Assembly (NCBI RefSeq): GCF_006334915.2
Contig: NZ_VDMA02000021.1
Location: forward strand, 62,001-126,000
DNA length: 64,000 bases
DNA from: Microbispora catharanthi
GTDB taxonomy: Bacteria > Actinomycetota > Actinomycetes > Streptosporangiales > Streptosporangiaceae
Reading direction: 5' to 3'
Position numbers and translations under genes: made by a program. Every line of letters starts with the position of its first letter. The stretch's first letter is position 1. Below the pieces are notes generated by a model. That model did not search any database. It was not told the origin of the DNA and saw nothing but the letters and a program-made list of their open reading frames with translations. Below, one piece after another: positions 41,525-50,456 of the stretch.

Positions 41525-42451
41525 ATGACAGACCTGCAGATCGCCGTCGACATGCCGGCCCCCCAGACCCACGAGCGGACGGCGCGAGCGGCCTCGGGGT
41601 GGCCGATGCTGGTCCTGGCCCTGATCGGCCTGCTGAGCCCCGCCGCGCTGATCGCGGTCGGAGCCGGCCTCGCGGCCGACGGCAGCGGCGGACCGGGAGT
41701 CGCCCTGATCGCCGCCGGGGTGCTGCTCTTCCTGGTGGCCCTCGTCGTCCTGACGGGGCTCACCGCGGTCGCTCCGGGTGAGGCGCGGGTGATCCAGCTG
41801 CTCGGCCGCTACGTGGGCACGGTCCGCACGCCCGGCCTCCGGTTCGTGGTGCCCTTCACGCAGAAGCGCCGGGTCTCGACCCGGATCCGCAACCACGAGA
41901 CCGACGTCACCAAGGTCAACGACGCCGACGGCAACCCGATCGAGATGGCCGCCGTGGTGGTGTGGCAGGTCGAGGACACGGCGAAGGCCGTCTTCGAAGT
42001 CGACGACTTCGTGGAGTTCGTCGCCTTCCAGACCGAGACCGCGGTGCGTCACATCGCCGGCAGCTACCCGTACGACGGGCACGACGACACGCTGTCCCTG
42101 CGTCAGAACGCGGACGAGATCACCGGTCGCCTGTCGGCCGAGATCCAGGCCCGGGTGGCGTCGGCGGGCGTCAAGGTCATCGAGTCGCGCATCACCCGCC
42201 TCGCGTACGCTCCCGAGATCGCACAGGCGATGCTGCGCCGCCAGCAGGCCGGGGCGGTCGTCGCGGCCCGCCAGCGGATCGTGGAGGGCGCCGTCGGCAT
42301 GGTCGAGGCCGCACTGGCCCGCCTGGACGAGCACGACGTGATCGAGCTCGACGAGGAGCGCAAGGCCACCATGGTCAGCAACCTGCTCGTCGTCCTGTGC
42401 GGCGACCGCGACGTGCAGCCCGTGGTGAACACCGGCTCCCTCTACCGCTGA
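41525..42451 (+). CDS. SPFH/stomatin-like membrane protein
   Basis: A 308-residue membrane-scaffold protein of the SPFH (stomatin, prohibitin, flotillin) family. Two membrane segments near residues 25-80 ([38 protein letters not shown]) precede the SPFH domain ([48 protein letters not shown]). A helical end with coiled-coil character follows. Such proteins organise membrane microdomains. First gene of the SPFH/ribbon-helix-helix/GPP34 operon. Confidence 0.93.
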   Translation: MTDLQIAVDMPAPQTHERTARAASGWPMLVLALIGLLSPAALIAVGAGLAADGSGGPGVALIAAGVLLFLVALVVLTGLTAVAPGEARVIQLLGRYVGTVRTPGLRFVVPFTQKRRVSTRIRNHETDVTKVNDADGNPIEMAAVVVWQVEDTAKAVFEVDDFVEFVAFQTETAVRHIAGSYPYDGHDDTLSLRQNADEITGRLSAEIQARVASAGVKVIESRITRLAYAPEIAQAMLRRQQAGAVVAARQRIVEGAVGMVEAALARLDEHDVIELDEERKATMVSNLLVVLCGDRDVQPVVNTGSLYR

Positions 42452-42473
42452 GCTGTAGGCGACCGAGCAGATT

Positions 42474-42716
42474 GTGGCGACCGAAAGAAAGAGCATCCTG
42501 CTGCGGCTGGACCCCGCGGTGCACGACGCACTGGCCCGCTGGGCCGGCGACGAACTGCGCAGCACCAATGCTCAGATCGAGTTCCTGCTGCGCCGGGCGC
42601 TGTCGGAGGCGGGACGGCTCCCGGGCGACGCCGGCCGCATCCCCCGGCGCGGCCGGCCGGCCAAGAAGGAGACCCCGCCTCCGGAGGCTCCCGCCGCCGA
42701 TCCACCCGTCGAATGA
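42474..42716 (+). CDS. Arc-type ribbon-helix-helix protein
   Basis: An 80-residue protein. The first 45 residues match the ribbon-helix-helix fold (ERKSILLRLDPAVHDALARW, then ELRSTNAQIEFLLRRALSEAG, with the NAQIE motif of Arc-like proteins). The C-terminal tail is Pro/Lys-rich (RPAKKETPPPEAP). It is encoded 22 bases after the SPFH gene. It may bind the palindromes at 41477-41513; it has no toxin partner, so it is not a clear antitoxin. Confidence 0.87.
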   Translation: MATERKSILLRLDPAVHDALARWAGDELRSTNAQIEFLLRRALSEAGRLPGDAGRIPRRGRPAKKETPPPEAPAADPPVE

Positions 42717-42731
42717 AAGGAGGGCAGTCGC

Positions 42732-43358
42732 GTGGACGTCCCCGGCTCCCTGACGGCTCAGCTCTACCTGCTGGCCTACGACCCGCGCAAGGAGCGGGTG
42801 GTGACGAACTACCGCTTCCCCTACCTGCTGCGCGCGGCCGCGCTCACCGACCTGCTGCTGACCGGCCGGATCACCGACGACGGCGGCAAGGTGCGCGTGG
42901 TGTCGGAGGACCGGCTCGCCGACCCGGTCCTCGACGGCCTGCTGCACCAGATCGCCCAGTCAGGGCCCCGGCCATGGCGGCACTGGATCAGCAAGGACGG
43001 CCGCGCGACGGTCCGGGCGGTCCGCGACGAACTCGAGACGGGACGCTGGGTCAGGGTCGAGCTGCGCCGGCCGTTCCTCGTCTTCAACAGGAGCCACGTC
43101 CGCGTACGCGACACGCGTGTGGTGAAACAACTCACGGCGCGGGTCGCCACCGCTCTCACCGGTCCGGTCTCCCGGGTCGAGGACCGGGAGGCCGCCCTTG
43201 TCGGCCTGGCCGCCGCGGGAGAGCTCGGGACGATCCTCCCGCGAGCCAGACGACGGGCACACAAGCAGCGCATCGCCCTGCTGTCCGAACGCGGCGGCCC
43301 GGCGGCCCCGGCCCTCCGCAAGGTCATCCAGCAGGCCCGCGCCGCGAGCGGCGGCTGA
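42732..43358 (+). CDS. GPP34 (GOLPH3-like) phosphoinositide-binding-fold protein
   Basis: A 208-residue protein of the GPP34 family, whose eukaryotic member binds phosphatidylinositol-4-phosphate at Golgi membranes. It has the mostly helical pattern LTAQLYLLAYDPRKERV, YLLRAAALTDLLLTGRI and a C-terminal repeat of DREAALVGLAAAGELG. AAAGGAGG upstream of the GTG fixes the start. Being in one operon with an SPFH scaffold protein points to a shared membrane-linked role, but this is inference. Confidence 0.9.
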   Translation: MDVPGSLTAQLYLLAYDPRKERVVTNYRFPYLLRAAALTDLLLTGRITDDGGKVRVVSEDRLADPVLDGLLHQIAQSGPRPWRHWISKDGRATVRAVRDELETGRWVRVELRRPFLVFNRSHVRVRDTRVVKQLTARVATALTGPVSRVEDREAALVGLAAAGELGTILPRARRRAHKQRIALLSERGGPAAPALRKVIQQARAASGG

Positions 43359-43408
43359 CCTCAGGACAAACTCGTACGGCCCCCAGCCGCCGCCACCACC
43401 GGGCCCGT

Positions 43409-44074
43409 TCACCTGCCGCAGGTGCGGAGCATGTTGAGCAGGGCCACCTTCTCCGCACGGGTCACCAAGAGCCGGTAGTGGTGCTTCACGGTGATCCATG
43501 AGGTCGCGTAGCGGCACCAGAAGGCACGGCGCGGCGGACGCCAGCTCTGCGGTCCCTGGCCTCCTTTGGCCATGTTGACGGAGTGGCTCACCACGACCAA
43601 CTCGGGACGGCTGAGGTCGTTGGCGAACGCGCGCCGCTTCGCCTGGCTCCATCTCTTGGCGCCGGAACGCCAGGCGTACGCCAGGGGAACGACGTGGTCG
43701 ACGTCGACCTGCTTCACGCTCTTCAGCATCTTGCCGTCGTACGGGCTGTGCCACACACCCTTCACGGCCTGGCACGCCCCGTTCCTCCGTACGCCCCGGC
43801 CCTGGCGCACGAGAACCACCTCCCGCGCGTCGCACTCCCCCTTGTGGTGCGCCCAGCGCGGCTGGAACCGCCGATGGCTGTAACCGCGAAGCGACAACGG
43901 CTTGGCGACCTTCAGCTGCGCCAGCATGCGGCGGGCCGTCGCCCCGGCATCGGCCTGTCCACGGGCGTCGGCCGCGGCCTGCGGGGCGATCGCGACAGCG
44001 GTGATCGGGAGGACCACAAGGGACAGTACGGCGGCTCGAAGGGTGCGATTCATGGAGATCATGGTTCCAGCCAT
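43409..44074 (-). CDS. Secreted HNH/DUF1524-type nuclease-like protein
   Basis: A 221-residue exported protein. After a signal peptide (LRAAVLSLVVLPITAVAIAP), the catalytic-type core has VDVDHVVPLAYAW (the D-H-V-V-P-L of His-Me-finger nucleases), then ANDLSRPELVVVSHSVNMAKGGQGPQSW, matching the N-x-x-K-G/W end of DUF1524/GmrSD-like domains. Two or more Cys (GECDAREV, NGACQAV, FWCRYA, RTCGR) suggest disulfides outside the cell. It probably degrades extracellular DNA. Starts at ATG 44074 (GGGGAAAG upstream) or internal ATGs at 44062 and 44053. Confidence 0.87.
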   Translation of the reverse strand: MAGTMISMNRTLRAAVLSLVVLPITAVAIAPQAAADARGQADAGATARRMLAQLKVAKPLSLRGYSHRRFQPRWAHHKGECDAREVVLVRQGRGVRRNGACQAVKGVWHSPYDGKMLKSVKQVDVDHVVPLAYAWRSGAKRWSQAKRRAFANDLSRPELVVVSHSVNMAKGGQGPQSWRPPRRAFWCRYATSWITVKHHYRLLVTRAEKVALLNMLRTCGR

Positions 44075-44173
44075 ACCAGTCTTTCCCCATCGGCCGTGAC
44101 GATATGCGACGGACGCACGACGATCCGCAGGCGGGAATGTCCGGCGATCTCGGGTGGTTCAAGGCGAAGGAAG

Positions 44174-44185
44174 TTGAAATTTCAA
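44174..44185 (+). promoter_or_regulatory. Palindrome before the pirin gene
   Basis: TTGAAATTTCAA is a perfect 12-base palindrome ending 14 bases before the pirin start. It resembles operators found before pirin genes in other bacteria; no regulator gene is next to it here. Confidence 0.5.
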
Positions 44186-44199
44186 TTAGGAGGGCGGCC

Positions 44200-45189
44200 A
44201 TGCCCGCTGTCACCGCCGACACCCTGACGCTGCCACGCGTCGCCGCACCGGATCCCGCCGTCGCGGCACCACGCCCCGTTCGCTCGGTGACGACCGCGCC
44301 CAGCGGCTTCGAGGGTGAGGGCTTCCCCGTACGGCGCGCGTTCGCCGGAGTGCCGCAGTCGATGCTGGACCCGTTCATCCACATGGACCAGATGGGCGAG
44401 GTCGAGTACGCCCCCGGCGAGCCGAAGGGGACCCCGTGGCATCCGCACCGCGGCTTCGAGACCGTCACCTACATCGTCGACGGCGTCTTCGAGCACCAGG
44501 ACTCCAACGGAGGCGGCGGCACCATCACCAACGGCGACACCCAGTGGATGACCGCCGGGGCCGGCCTGCTGCACATCGAGAAGCCGCCGGAGCACCTGGT
44601 GGTCTCGGGCGGGCTCTTCCACGGCATCCAGCTGTGGGTGAACCTTCCTCGCGCGCACAAGTTCCACCTGCCCCGCTACCAGGACATCCAGGGACGGGAG
44701 GCGGCGCTGCTCGCCTCCGCCGACGGCGGCGCGCTGCTCCGAGTGATCGCCGGGGAGCTGGACGGGTACGCCGGCCCGGGCGTCACGTTCACCCCGATCA
44801 CGATGGTGCACGCGACCGTCAGCCCCGGTGCGCGGCTCGACCTGCCGTGGAACCCGGAGTTCAACGCCCTCGCCTACGTCCTGGCCGGGCAGGGCTCCGT
44901 GGGCGCCGAGCGGCGGCCGGTCCGCAAGGGGCAGCTGGCCGTCTTCGGCCCGGGTGGGTCGCTGACCCTCGCGGCGGACACCGTCCAGCCCCAGGCAGAG
45001 CCCAATCTGGAGGTGCTGCTGCTCGGCGGGCAGCCGATCCGCGAGCCGGTCGTGCACTACGGGCCGTTCGTGATGAACACCCGTGCCGAGATCGTCCAGG
45101 CGTTGGAGGACTACCAGGCGGGCCGTCTGGGCGTCATCCCCGCCGAGCGGGTTCCGCACGCCGACGGACCTTTGACCGCGACGGACTGA
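44200..45189 (+). CDS. Pirin family protein
   Basis: A 329-residue cupin protein. The metal-binding HPHRGFETVTYIVDG is present (His, His then Glu) with a second His in FHGIQLWVNLP, and the C-terminal pirin domain begins near DGYAGPGVTFTP. Bacterial pirins include quercetinase-like enzymes and proteins that bind metabolic enzymes; which applies here is unknown. AGGAGGG directly before the ATG marks the start. It ends at a strong hairpin. Confidence 0.92.
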   Translation: MPAVTADTLTLPRVAAPDPAVAAPRPVRSVTTAPSGFEGEGFPVRRAFAGVPQSMLDPFIHMDQMGEVEYAPGEPKGTPWHPHRGFETVTYIVDGVFEHQDSNGGGGTITNGDTQWMTAGAGLLHIEKPPEHLVVSGGLFHGIQLWVNLPRAHKFHLPRYQDIQGREAALLASADGGALLRVIAGELDGYAGPGVTFTPITMVHATVSPGARLDLPWNPEFNALAYVLAGQGSVGAERRPVRKGQLAVFGPGGSLTLAADTVQPQAEPNLEVLLLGGQPIREPVVHYGPFVMNTRAEIVQALEDYQAGRLGVIPAERVPHADGPLTATD

Positions 45190-45202
45190 CACGCCCGCAG
45201 AA

Positions 45203-45244
45203 AGGCCGGCCGGGGAGCGCGCCCACCCGCCGCCCGGCCGGCCT
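45203..45244. terminator. Strong hairpin between pirin and TetR genes
   Basis: AGGCCGGCCGGG and CCCGGCCGGCCT form a perfect 12-pair stem over an 18-base loop. It stands between two convergent genes and can serve both. Confidence 0.65.
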
Positions 45245-45272
45245 CAAGCGGCAGAGCCACGATCTCCGCCGG

Positions 45273-45854
45273 TCACTCCGTCCCGAGCCCCGCGCTGATC
45301 GTGCGCAGGGCTTCGAGGAGGTCACGGGCCGACGGAGCCTGCTCCGGATCGACGAGCCACTGGGCCGCCATCCCGCCGAGCAGTGCCTGGTAGAACGCGC
45401 CGACAGCCATCGCCTTGCGTTCGTCCGCGGCCGGATCCAGATGTTCGAAGATCGCCGCCAGGCCCAGCCTCGCCTGCCGGTTGGCGGTCGCGAACGCCTC
45501 GCGCAACTCGGGGAGCCGGTCCATCTGGGCGATGAGCTCGAACTGGATGGCCCACAGCGGTCTCAGCCTGACGAAGGACTCGATGATCCGCGTCCAGGTC
45601 GCCTCGAATCGCTGCGCGGGTGCGCCGTCGAGTGACGCGTCGGCGGCAAGAGTCTGCTCGATCTCCTTTCCCCATTCCTCCATCGCCTCGATGAGGGCCG
45701 CGTCGAGCAGGGCCTTCGTCGATCTGAAGTGATAGCCGATGGCGGCGAGGCTCGTGCCGGCGGCCGCCGCGATGTCACGCGCGGTGGTGCCGGAGTATCC
45801 CTTCTCCATCAGGCACCGCTTGGCGCCCGCGAGCAGATCTTCCCGGTTTCCCAT
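45273..45854 (-). CDS. TetR-family regulator
   Basis: A 193-residue repressor with KRCLMEKGYSGTTARDIAAAAGTSLAAIGYHFRSTKALL as the helix-turn-helix, and a C-terminal helical domain with AIQFELIAQMDRLPELREAF. It is divergent from the FAD monooxygenase gene 83 bases away, with the direct repeats GACACTTGT and GACGCTTGT between them. It probably represses that gene. Confidence 0.92.
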   Translation of the reverse strand: MGNREDLLAGAKRCLMEKGYSGTTARDIAAAAGTSLAAIGYHFRSTKALLDAALIEAMEEWGKEIEQTLAADASLDGAPAQRFEATWTRIIESFVRLRPLWAIQFELIAQMDRLPELREAFATANRQARLGLAAIFEHLDPAADERKAMAVGAFYQALLGGMAAQWLVDPEQAPSARDLLEALRTISAGLGTE

Positions 45855-45937
45855 GGCCAGAGCCTAGCCCATGTCAGAACAGATGTCTTGGACACTTGTG
45901 CTAGACGGATGATTGAGACGCTTGTACAGTTCACGGT

Positions 45938-47146
45938 ATGGCGAACATCCTGATCTCCGGCGGAAGCGTCGCCGGCCTGACGCTGGCTTTCTGGCTCCGC
46001 GAGCACGGCTTCGCGGTGACCGTCGTCGAACGCGCGCCCTCGCTGCGGGACGGCGGCTACAAGATCGACATTCGTGGGGCGGCACTCGAGGTCGCCGCTC
46101 GCATGGGCCTGCTGGACGAGGTGCGGCGGCACAGCACGGACATGCGGGTCGCACGCTTCGTCGACGCGCGCGGCCGGCAGATCGGCACGATGAGCGCGCA
46201 GCTGTTCGGCGGCCGCGAGGGCGACGACGTCGAAATCATGCGCGGTGACCTCACCCGGCTCCTGCACGCGGCGACCGGAGACGGCGTCGAGTACGTCTTC
46301 GACGATTCCATCACCGCCCTGCGGGAGACCCCCGAAGGTGTCCAGGTCACCTTCGCGAACAGCACTCCGCGTACGTTCGACCTGGTGGTGGGCGCCGACG
46401 GCCTGCACTCCAATGTGCGCGCGCTGGCCTTCGGCGAGGAGTCCCGGTTCGTCCACGACCTCGGGCACCACATCTCGATCTTCACGGTGCCGAACCATCT
46501 CCGCCTGGACCGTACGGAGATGATGTATCCGGCACCGGGCAGAAGCACCGGGATGTACAGCACCGGGCGCGGCGACGACGCCAAGGCGATGTTCCTCTTC
46601 TCCTCGCCGCCCCTGGAGTACGACCGGCGGGACGCCGCCCAGCAGAAAAAGCTGCTCGCCGACCTCTTCTCCGGCCAGGGCTGGGAGGTTCCGCGCCTCC
46701 TCGACGCCATGGAGGACGCGCCGGACTTCTACCTGGACTCGATCAGTCAGGTGCGCATGGACCGCTGGTCGTCGGGCCGGGTGGCGCTCGTGGGCGACGC
46801 CGCCTACGCGGCCTCACCCGCGTCCGGCCAGGGCACCAGCCTGGCCCTGGTCGGCGCCTACGTTCTCGCGGGCTGCCTCGCGGAGGCGGCGGGAGACCAC
46901 GCCGCGGGGTTCGCCGCCTACGAGCGCGAGATGCGGCACTTCGTGGAGGAGAACCAGAAGCTCGCCGCGAACAACCTCAAGGGCATGGTGCTGAAGTCCA
47001 CGGCGCAGATCCGGTTCCAGATGTGGATGTTGCGGCTGATGCCGCATCTGCCGGGGAAGAACCGCATGATCGAGCGGGTCACCGAGCCCATCCGCAAGGC
47101 CGCGACCGCGATCACGATCAGGGATTACCGAAGGCCGGCTTCGTAG
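45938..47146 (+). CDS. FAD-dependent monooxygenase (class A)
   Basis: A 402-residue flavoprotein hydroxylase. N-terminal ILISGGSVAGLTLAFWLREHG is the FAD-binding GxGxxG-like loop (here GGSVAG), MRGDLTRLLH follows, and VALVGDAAYAASPASGQGTSLAL is the GD motif that binds FAD ribityl. Relatives include TetX-like and PHBH-like enzymes that hydroxylate aromatic or polyketide compounds. The substrate is unknown. Its likely regulator is the divergent TetR. Confidence 0.92.
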   Translation: MANILISGGSVAGLTLAFWLREHGFAVTVVERAPSLRDGGYKIDIRGAALEVAARMGLLDEVRRHSTDMRVARFVDARGRQIGTMSAQLFGGREGDDVEIMRGDLTRLLHAATGDGVEYVFDDSITALRETPEGVQVTFANSTPRTFDLVVGADGLHSNVRALAFGEESRFVHDLGHHISIFTVPNHLRLDRTEMMYPAPGRSTGMYSTGRGDDAKAMFLFSSPPLEYDRRDAAQQKKLLADLFSGQGWEVPRLLDAMEDAPDFYLDSISQVRMDRWSSGRVALVGDAAYAASPASGQGTSLALVGAYVLAGCLAEAAGDHAAGFAAYEREMRHFVEENQKLAANNLKGMVLKSTAQIRFQMWMLRLMPHLPGKNRMIERVTEPIRKAATAITIRDYRRPAS

Positions 47147-47286
47147 CCGTACACATCGTCATCCGCACGATCTGTCACGCGCAGCAGGACGCCTCGCCGA
47201 AGACCTTCGTCAGCCGCTCAGACCATGGCGGCGACCGGCGTTTCGGATCCGGCAACATTTCGGGGTTCTCCGGCATCTCACCCACC

Positions 47287-48201
47287 ATGAGATTGCGCAC
47301 GGCTCTCGCCACACTTCTCCTGACCGCCGTTCCCCTGATCGGACGACCCGCGGCCGCCGCCACGCCGGTCACGATCGCGTACGCCCAGCGGACGCAGACC
47401 TGGGAACTGGTGCTGACCGACGGAGACGTGGTGAAGGTACCGGAAGCGCTCGCCGTGGCGCCTCGCGACGCGGTCAACGCCGGGGCGCGTGCGGCGTTCC
47501 TCATCAGCGGGGACGGCCGGCACTTCTTCTACTTCCGCAAGTCCGACGGGCGGTTCACCGAGCGGACTCTGCACGGCGAGGAAAGAGCGATCCGGAACAT
47601 CACGGTGGACACGACCGGCGAGGAGTGGCCGTCGGTGTCGGACGACGGCAGTTTTGTGATCACCGGAACCTCGGCGCCGGGGCTGGGAGCCCTCGTGGAC
47701 CTGCGGAAAGGCAGGACGTTGCCGCTGCCCGGGGGGACGGATCAGTGGAGCTTCGCGGGCTTCAGCCCCGACAGCAAGCGGCTGCTGATGCAAGGGGCGC
47801 TGGAGGATCGGGTGACGGTGTTCGACCGAGGGCTGCGCACCCGGCTGCGGGCGAAGACGCGGCTGTCGCCGATCGCCCTGGCGAACGACTACGTGACGGC
47901 GGCGGCGACTGTCGGTTCGTGGCCCAAGTTCCGCAAGCTGCGCCTGCTCAACCTGCGGACCGGCAAGGCGAGCGGCACCGTGACCGTGGGGTTGCCCCGC
48001 GGGCAGTACATCGACGACCTCGACTTCGACAAGGCGGGACACCTGGTCGTCCGCTCGAAGACCAAGACGGGGGTGGCGGTCTACCGGGTCTCGAAGACGA
48101 CCGGCAAGGCGACGCCGCTGCGAACGATGGTCAGGCCCGACGCGAAGGTCTGGGTGCTCCCCGGGGACGACGAATACGAGCCGTGGACGGAGAAGAAGTG
48201 A
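47287..48201 (+). CDS. Secreted TolB-like beta-propeller protein
   Basis: A 304-residue exported protein. Residues 1-25 are a signal peptide (MRLRTALATLLLTAVPLIGR). The rest repeats beta strands in the order FLISGDGRHFFYFRKSDG, WPSVSDDGSFVITGTSA, WSFAGFSPDSKRLLMQG, the D-G/S-x-R/F-x pattern of TolB/WD40-like blades. No catalytic residue was seen. It may bind a ligand or protein at the surface. Followed 80 bases later by another propeller-like gene. Confidence 0.82.
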   Translation: MRLRTALATLLLTAVPLIGRPAAAATPVTIAYAQRTQTWELVLTDGDVVKVPEALAVAPRDAVNAGARAAFLISGDGRHFFYFRKSDGRFTERTLHGEERAIRNITVDTTGEEWPSVSDDGSFVITGTSAPGLGALVDLRKGRTLPLPGGTDQWSFAGFSPDSKRLLMQGALEDRVTVFDRGLRTRLRAKTRLSPIALANDYVTAAATVGSWPKFRKLRLLNLRTGKASGTVTVGLPRGQYIDDLDFDKAGHLVVRSKTKTGVAVYRVSKTTGKATPLRTMVRPDAKVWVLPGDDEYEPWTEKK

Positions 48202-48281
48202 GTCCGGCCCTCGCCGCCGGCGACGTGTGAACGGCTCCCCTCCGTCAGACGTCGTACTGGTGAACGGAAGGGGGAGGCATC

Positions 48282-49373
48282 GTGCGTACCGTATTCGTCT
48301 CGGCCATGACGGCGCTCGGGCTGGCGTGCCTGCCGGCCATGGCGGCCTCAGGCGTGACCCACCAGGGCCGCCAGGCCGGGGAGATCGCGCCGGTGTGGCG
48401 GCTTACCAGGGTGAACACACTGCCCGGGGACGACGTCCTCAACGACGTGACGGTCCTCGGCAACGGGTCGGTGTGGGCGGCCGGTCACCGGGTCGTGAAC
48501 GGCAGGCAGCGGGGCCTGGTCCAGTGGTTCGACGGCGGGTCGTGGAAGGTGATCCCCGGCAGCCCGCCGTACGAGCTGAAGGCCGTGACCGCCACCTCGA
48601 ACAGGGACGTATGGGTCTTCGGCCCGGGGAAGGCCGCCCGGTGGAACGGCCGCGCGTGGACCACCGCCTCACTCGGCAGTGGCTTCTCCACGACGGACGC
48701 CGACGGAACGGGCGCGAAGGACATCTGGGCGGTCGCCGACTCCTCGGCCTCGGCCAGGCACTGGAACGGGTCCTCGTGGAAGAGCGTCCGGATGCCGGCC
48801 CGCGCCGCCGCCGTCGACGCGTACAAGGCCGGCGACGTCTGGGCGGCGGGGACCAAGGGCGACCGTCCCGCGATCATGCGGTGGAACGGAAGGGCCTGGG
48901 CGCTGGTGCCCACGCCCGCGGTCAAGCTTCCCGCCCCCGACGCCGCCGCGGTCCTCAACGACATCGCCGTCGTGGGCCCCGGCAACGTGTGGGCCGTCGG
49001 CGCCGTCAGCTGGGAAGGCGCCGACGACGAGGGTGACGACGTGACCTACAGCCGCACGCTGGTCATGCGCTGGAACGGCAGCTCATGGACCACCTCGATC
49101 GGCGCCGCCAACGCGCAGCCGTACACGGAGGTGGAGCCCGACGGCACGGGCGGCGTGTGGGTCGTGCAGGGCAACTGGAACTCCACTCTGTGGCACGTCA
49201 CGGGTTCGGCGTGGCGGAGCACCCCGGTCCCCCGGAAGGCCGGCACCGACGCCGTCCTGTTCTCGATCGCGCGCAGGCCCGGGACGACGACGGTGTGGGG
49301 CGCGGGGTTCACCGTGCCGCAGGGCGACCCCGACGACCCCTCGGCCAACGGCACGTTCTGGCGTACGCGGTAA
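48282..49373 (+). CDS. Secreted beta-propeller protein with WNG repeats
   Basis: A 363-residue exported protein starting at GTG. Signal peptide FVSAMTALGLACLPAMAA. The mature part has at least six repeats centred on W-N/F-G-x-x-W (WFDGGSWKVI, RWNGRAWTTA, HWNGSSWKSV, RWNGRAWALV, RWNGSSWTTS, HVTGSAWRST), each paired with a DVW or NVWAVG strand. This is a propeller built of galactose-oxidase/kelch-like blades, without metal or catalytic residues visible. It may be a surface adhesin or a binding protein. Confidence 0.83.
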   Translation: MRTVFVSAMTALGLACLPAMAASGVTHQGRQAGEIAPVWRLTRVNTLPGDDVLNDVTVLGNGSVWAAGHRVVNGRQRGLVQWFDGGSWKVIPGSPPYELKAVTATSNRDVWVFGPGKAARWNGRAWTTASLGSGFSTTDADGTGAKDIWAVADSSASARHWNGSSWKSVRMPARAAAVDAYKAGDVWAAGTKGDRPAIMRWNGRAWALVPTPAVKLPAPDAAAVLNDIAVVGPGNVWAVGAVSWEGADDEGDDVTYSRTLVMRWNGSSWTTSIGAANAQPYTEVEPDGTGGVWVVQGNWNSTLWHVTGSAWRSTPVPRKAGTDAVLFSIARRPGTTTVWGAGFTVPQGDPDDPSANGTFWRTR

Positions 49374-49414
49374 CCGCCTGACGTCGCCCCGCCGTGAACC
49401 GGTGATGCGGCGGG

Positions 49415-49957
49415 TCACACCAACTGGTGCAGGGCGGCGATGACCTGCCGGCCGGTGGGCGTGGTGAAGTCGCGCACCATGTCGGCGGCGAAACCCGCCA
49501 CGGAGGTCACCACGCCGCCCGCGGCCTCGATCTGCCGCAGGGCGGCGTCTTCGGTGCGGGCGGTGATGCCTCCGCAGGCGTCCACCAGGACCTGCACGTC
49601 GAGGCCATGCGTGAGCGCGTCGAGGGCGGTGCGCAGCACCACGATCTCGGTGGTCACCCCGCAGATCACCAGGGTGGGGCGGCCCGCGGACACGACGGCC
49701 TCACGCCAGGCGGCGTCGTCCCAGCAGGACGGTCCGGTGCGCACGTACGGCTCGCTGTCCGGCACCTCCTCGATCATCACGGGGCCGCCCGGGCGAGGCG
49801 CGACCGAGACGGTGAACGGGATGTCGAGGGCTGCGACGAGTCCGTTCAGGACCTTGACCGCGCGGCGGATGGAAGAGGCCGGGTTGGTGGCACCGGCGTC
49901 GACGATGCCGTCCTGGAGGTCGGCGAACACCACGTGGACGGAGGCGGGGTTCAACAT
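49415..49957 (-). CDS. Isochorismatase-like hydrolase lacking the usual cysteine
   Basis: A 180-residue cysteine-hydrolase/isochorismatase-family protein. The catalytic Asp is present in VVFADLQDGIV. The nucleophile position, normally G-x-x-T-[DE]-x-C-V as in YcaC-like proteins, reads ICGVTTEIVVLRTALDAL: Val stands where Cys is expected. The rest of the fold (VDACGGITARTEDAALRQIE) is well kept. It could be an isochorismatase-type enzyme that does not use Cys, or inactive. Divergent from a MarR gene with an operator-like dyad at 49975-49989. Confidence 0.88.
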   Translation of the reverse strand: MLNPASVHVVFADLQDGIVDAGATNPASSIRRAVKVLNGLVAALDIPFTVSVAPRPGGPVMIEEVPDSEPYVRTGPSCWDDAAWREAVVSAGRPTLVICGVTTEIVVLRTALDALTHGLDVQVLVDACGGITARTEDAALRQIEAAGGVVTSVAGFAADMVRDFTTPTGRQVIAALHQLV

Positions 49958-49974
49958 CGTTCTGACTCCTAATC

Positions 49975-49989
49975 ATTCATAGCTTGAAT
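49975..49989. promoter_or_regulatory. Putative MarR operator
   Basis: ATTCA-TAGCT-TGAAT is a perfect inverted repeat in the 58-base region between the isochorismatase-like gene and marR. It is AT-rich in a GC-rich setting. Confidence 0.6.
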
Positions 49990-50015
49990 TATATGAGGAC
50001 GGTAGCATTGAAGGC

Positions 50016-50456
50016 ATGAACGGTGTCAAGCTGACCTCCACGCTGGCCTTCCGGCTCGGCACACTGGGGGCCGTGATGACCGAGCGGTTCTCGGCACGCC
50101 TGGCCGCCCACGGACTCAAGCCCAAGCACGTGGGGCTGCTGGCCCTGCTGGAGTCCGGAACGGCGACCTCTCAGCTCGACATCGCCAAGCTGATGAACGT
50201 GGCGCCCAGCCTGGTGGTGTCGCTCGCCGACCGCCTGGAGGAGCTCGGCGCCGTACGGCGGGAACGTGACCCCATGGACCGGCGCAGGCAGACGCTCGCG
50301 CTCACCGAAGAGGGCCGGGAGTTGCTGGCCACGTGCACCGCGGCGGCGGCCGAACTCGACACGGAACTGACCGACGGCCTCAGCCCCGAGGAGACGGAGG
50401 CACTGCGGATCGTTCTGGGCACGCTGGCCCGCCGCAACGGCCTGCCCGCCGACTAG
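50016..50456 (+). CDS. MarR-family regulator
   Basis: A 146-residue regulator. The winged helix is ATSQLDIAKLMNVAPSLVVSLADRLEELGAV with the wing RRERDPMDRRRQTLALTEEG (conserved DRR). It starts at ATG 50016 and is divergent from the isochorismatase-like gene, which it probably represses through the dyad at 49975-49989. Confidence 0.92.
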   Translation: MNGVKLTSTLAFRLGTLGAVMTERFSARLAAHGLKPKHVGLLALLESGTATSQLDIAKLMNVAPSLVVSLADRLEELGAVRRERDPMDRRRQTLALTEEGRELLATCTAAAAELDTELTDGLSPEETEALRIVLGTLARRNGLPAD

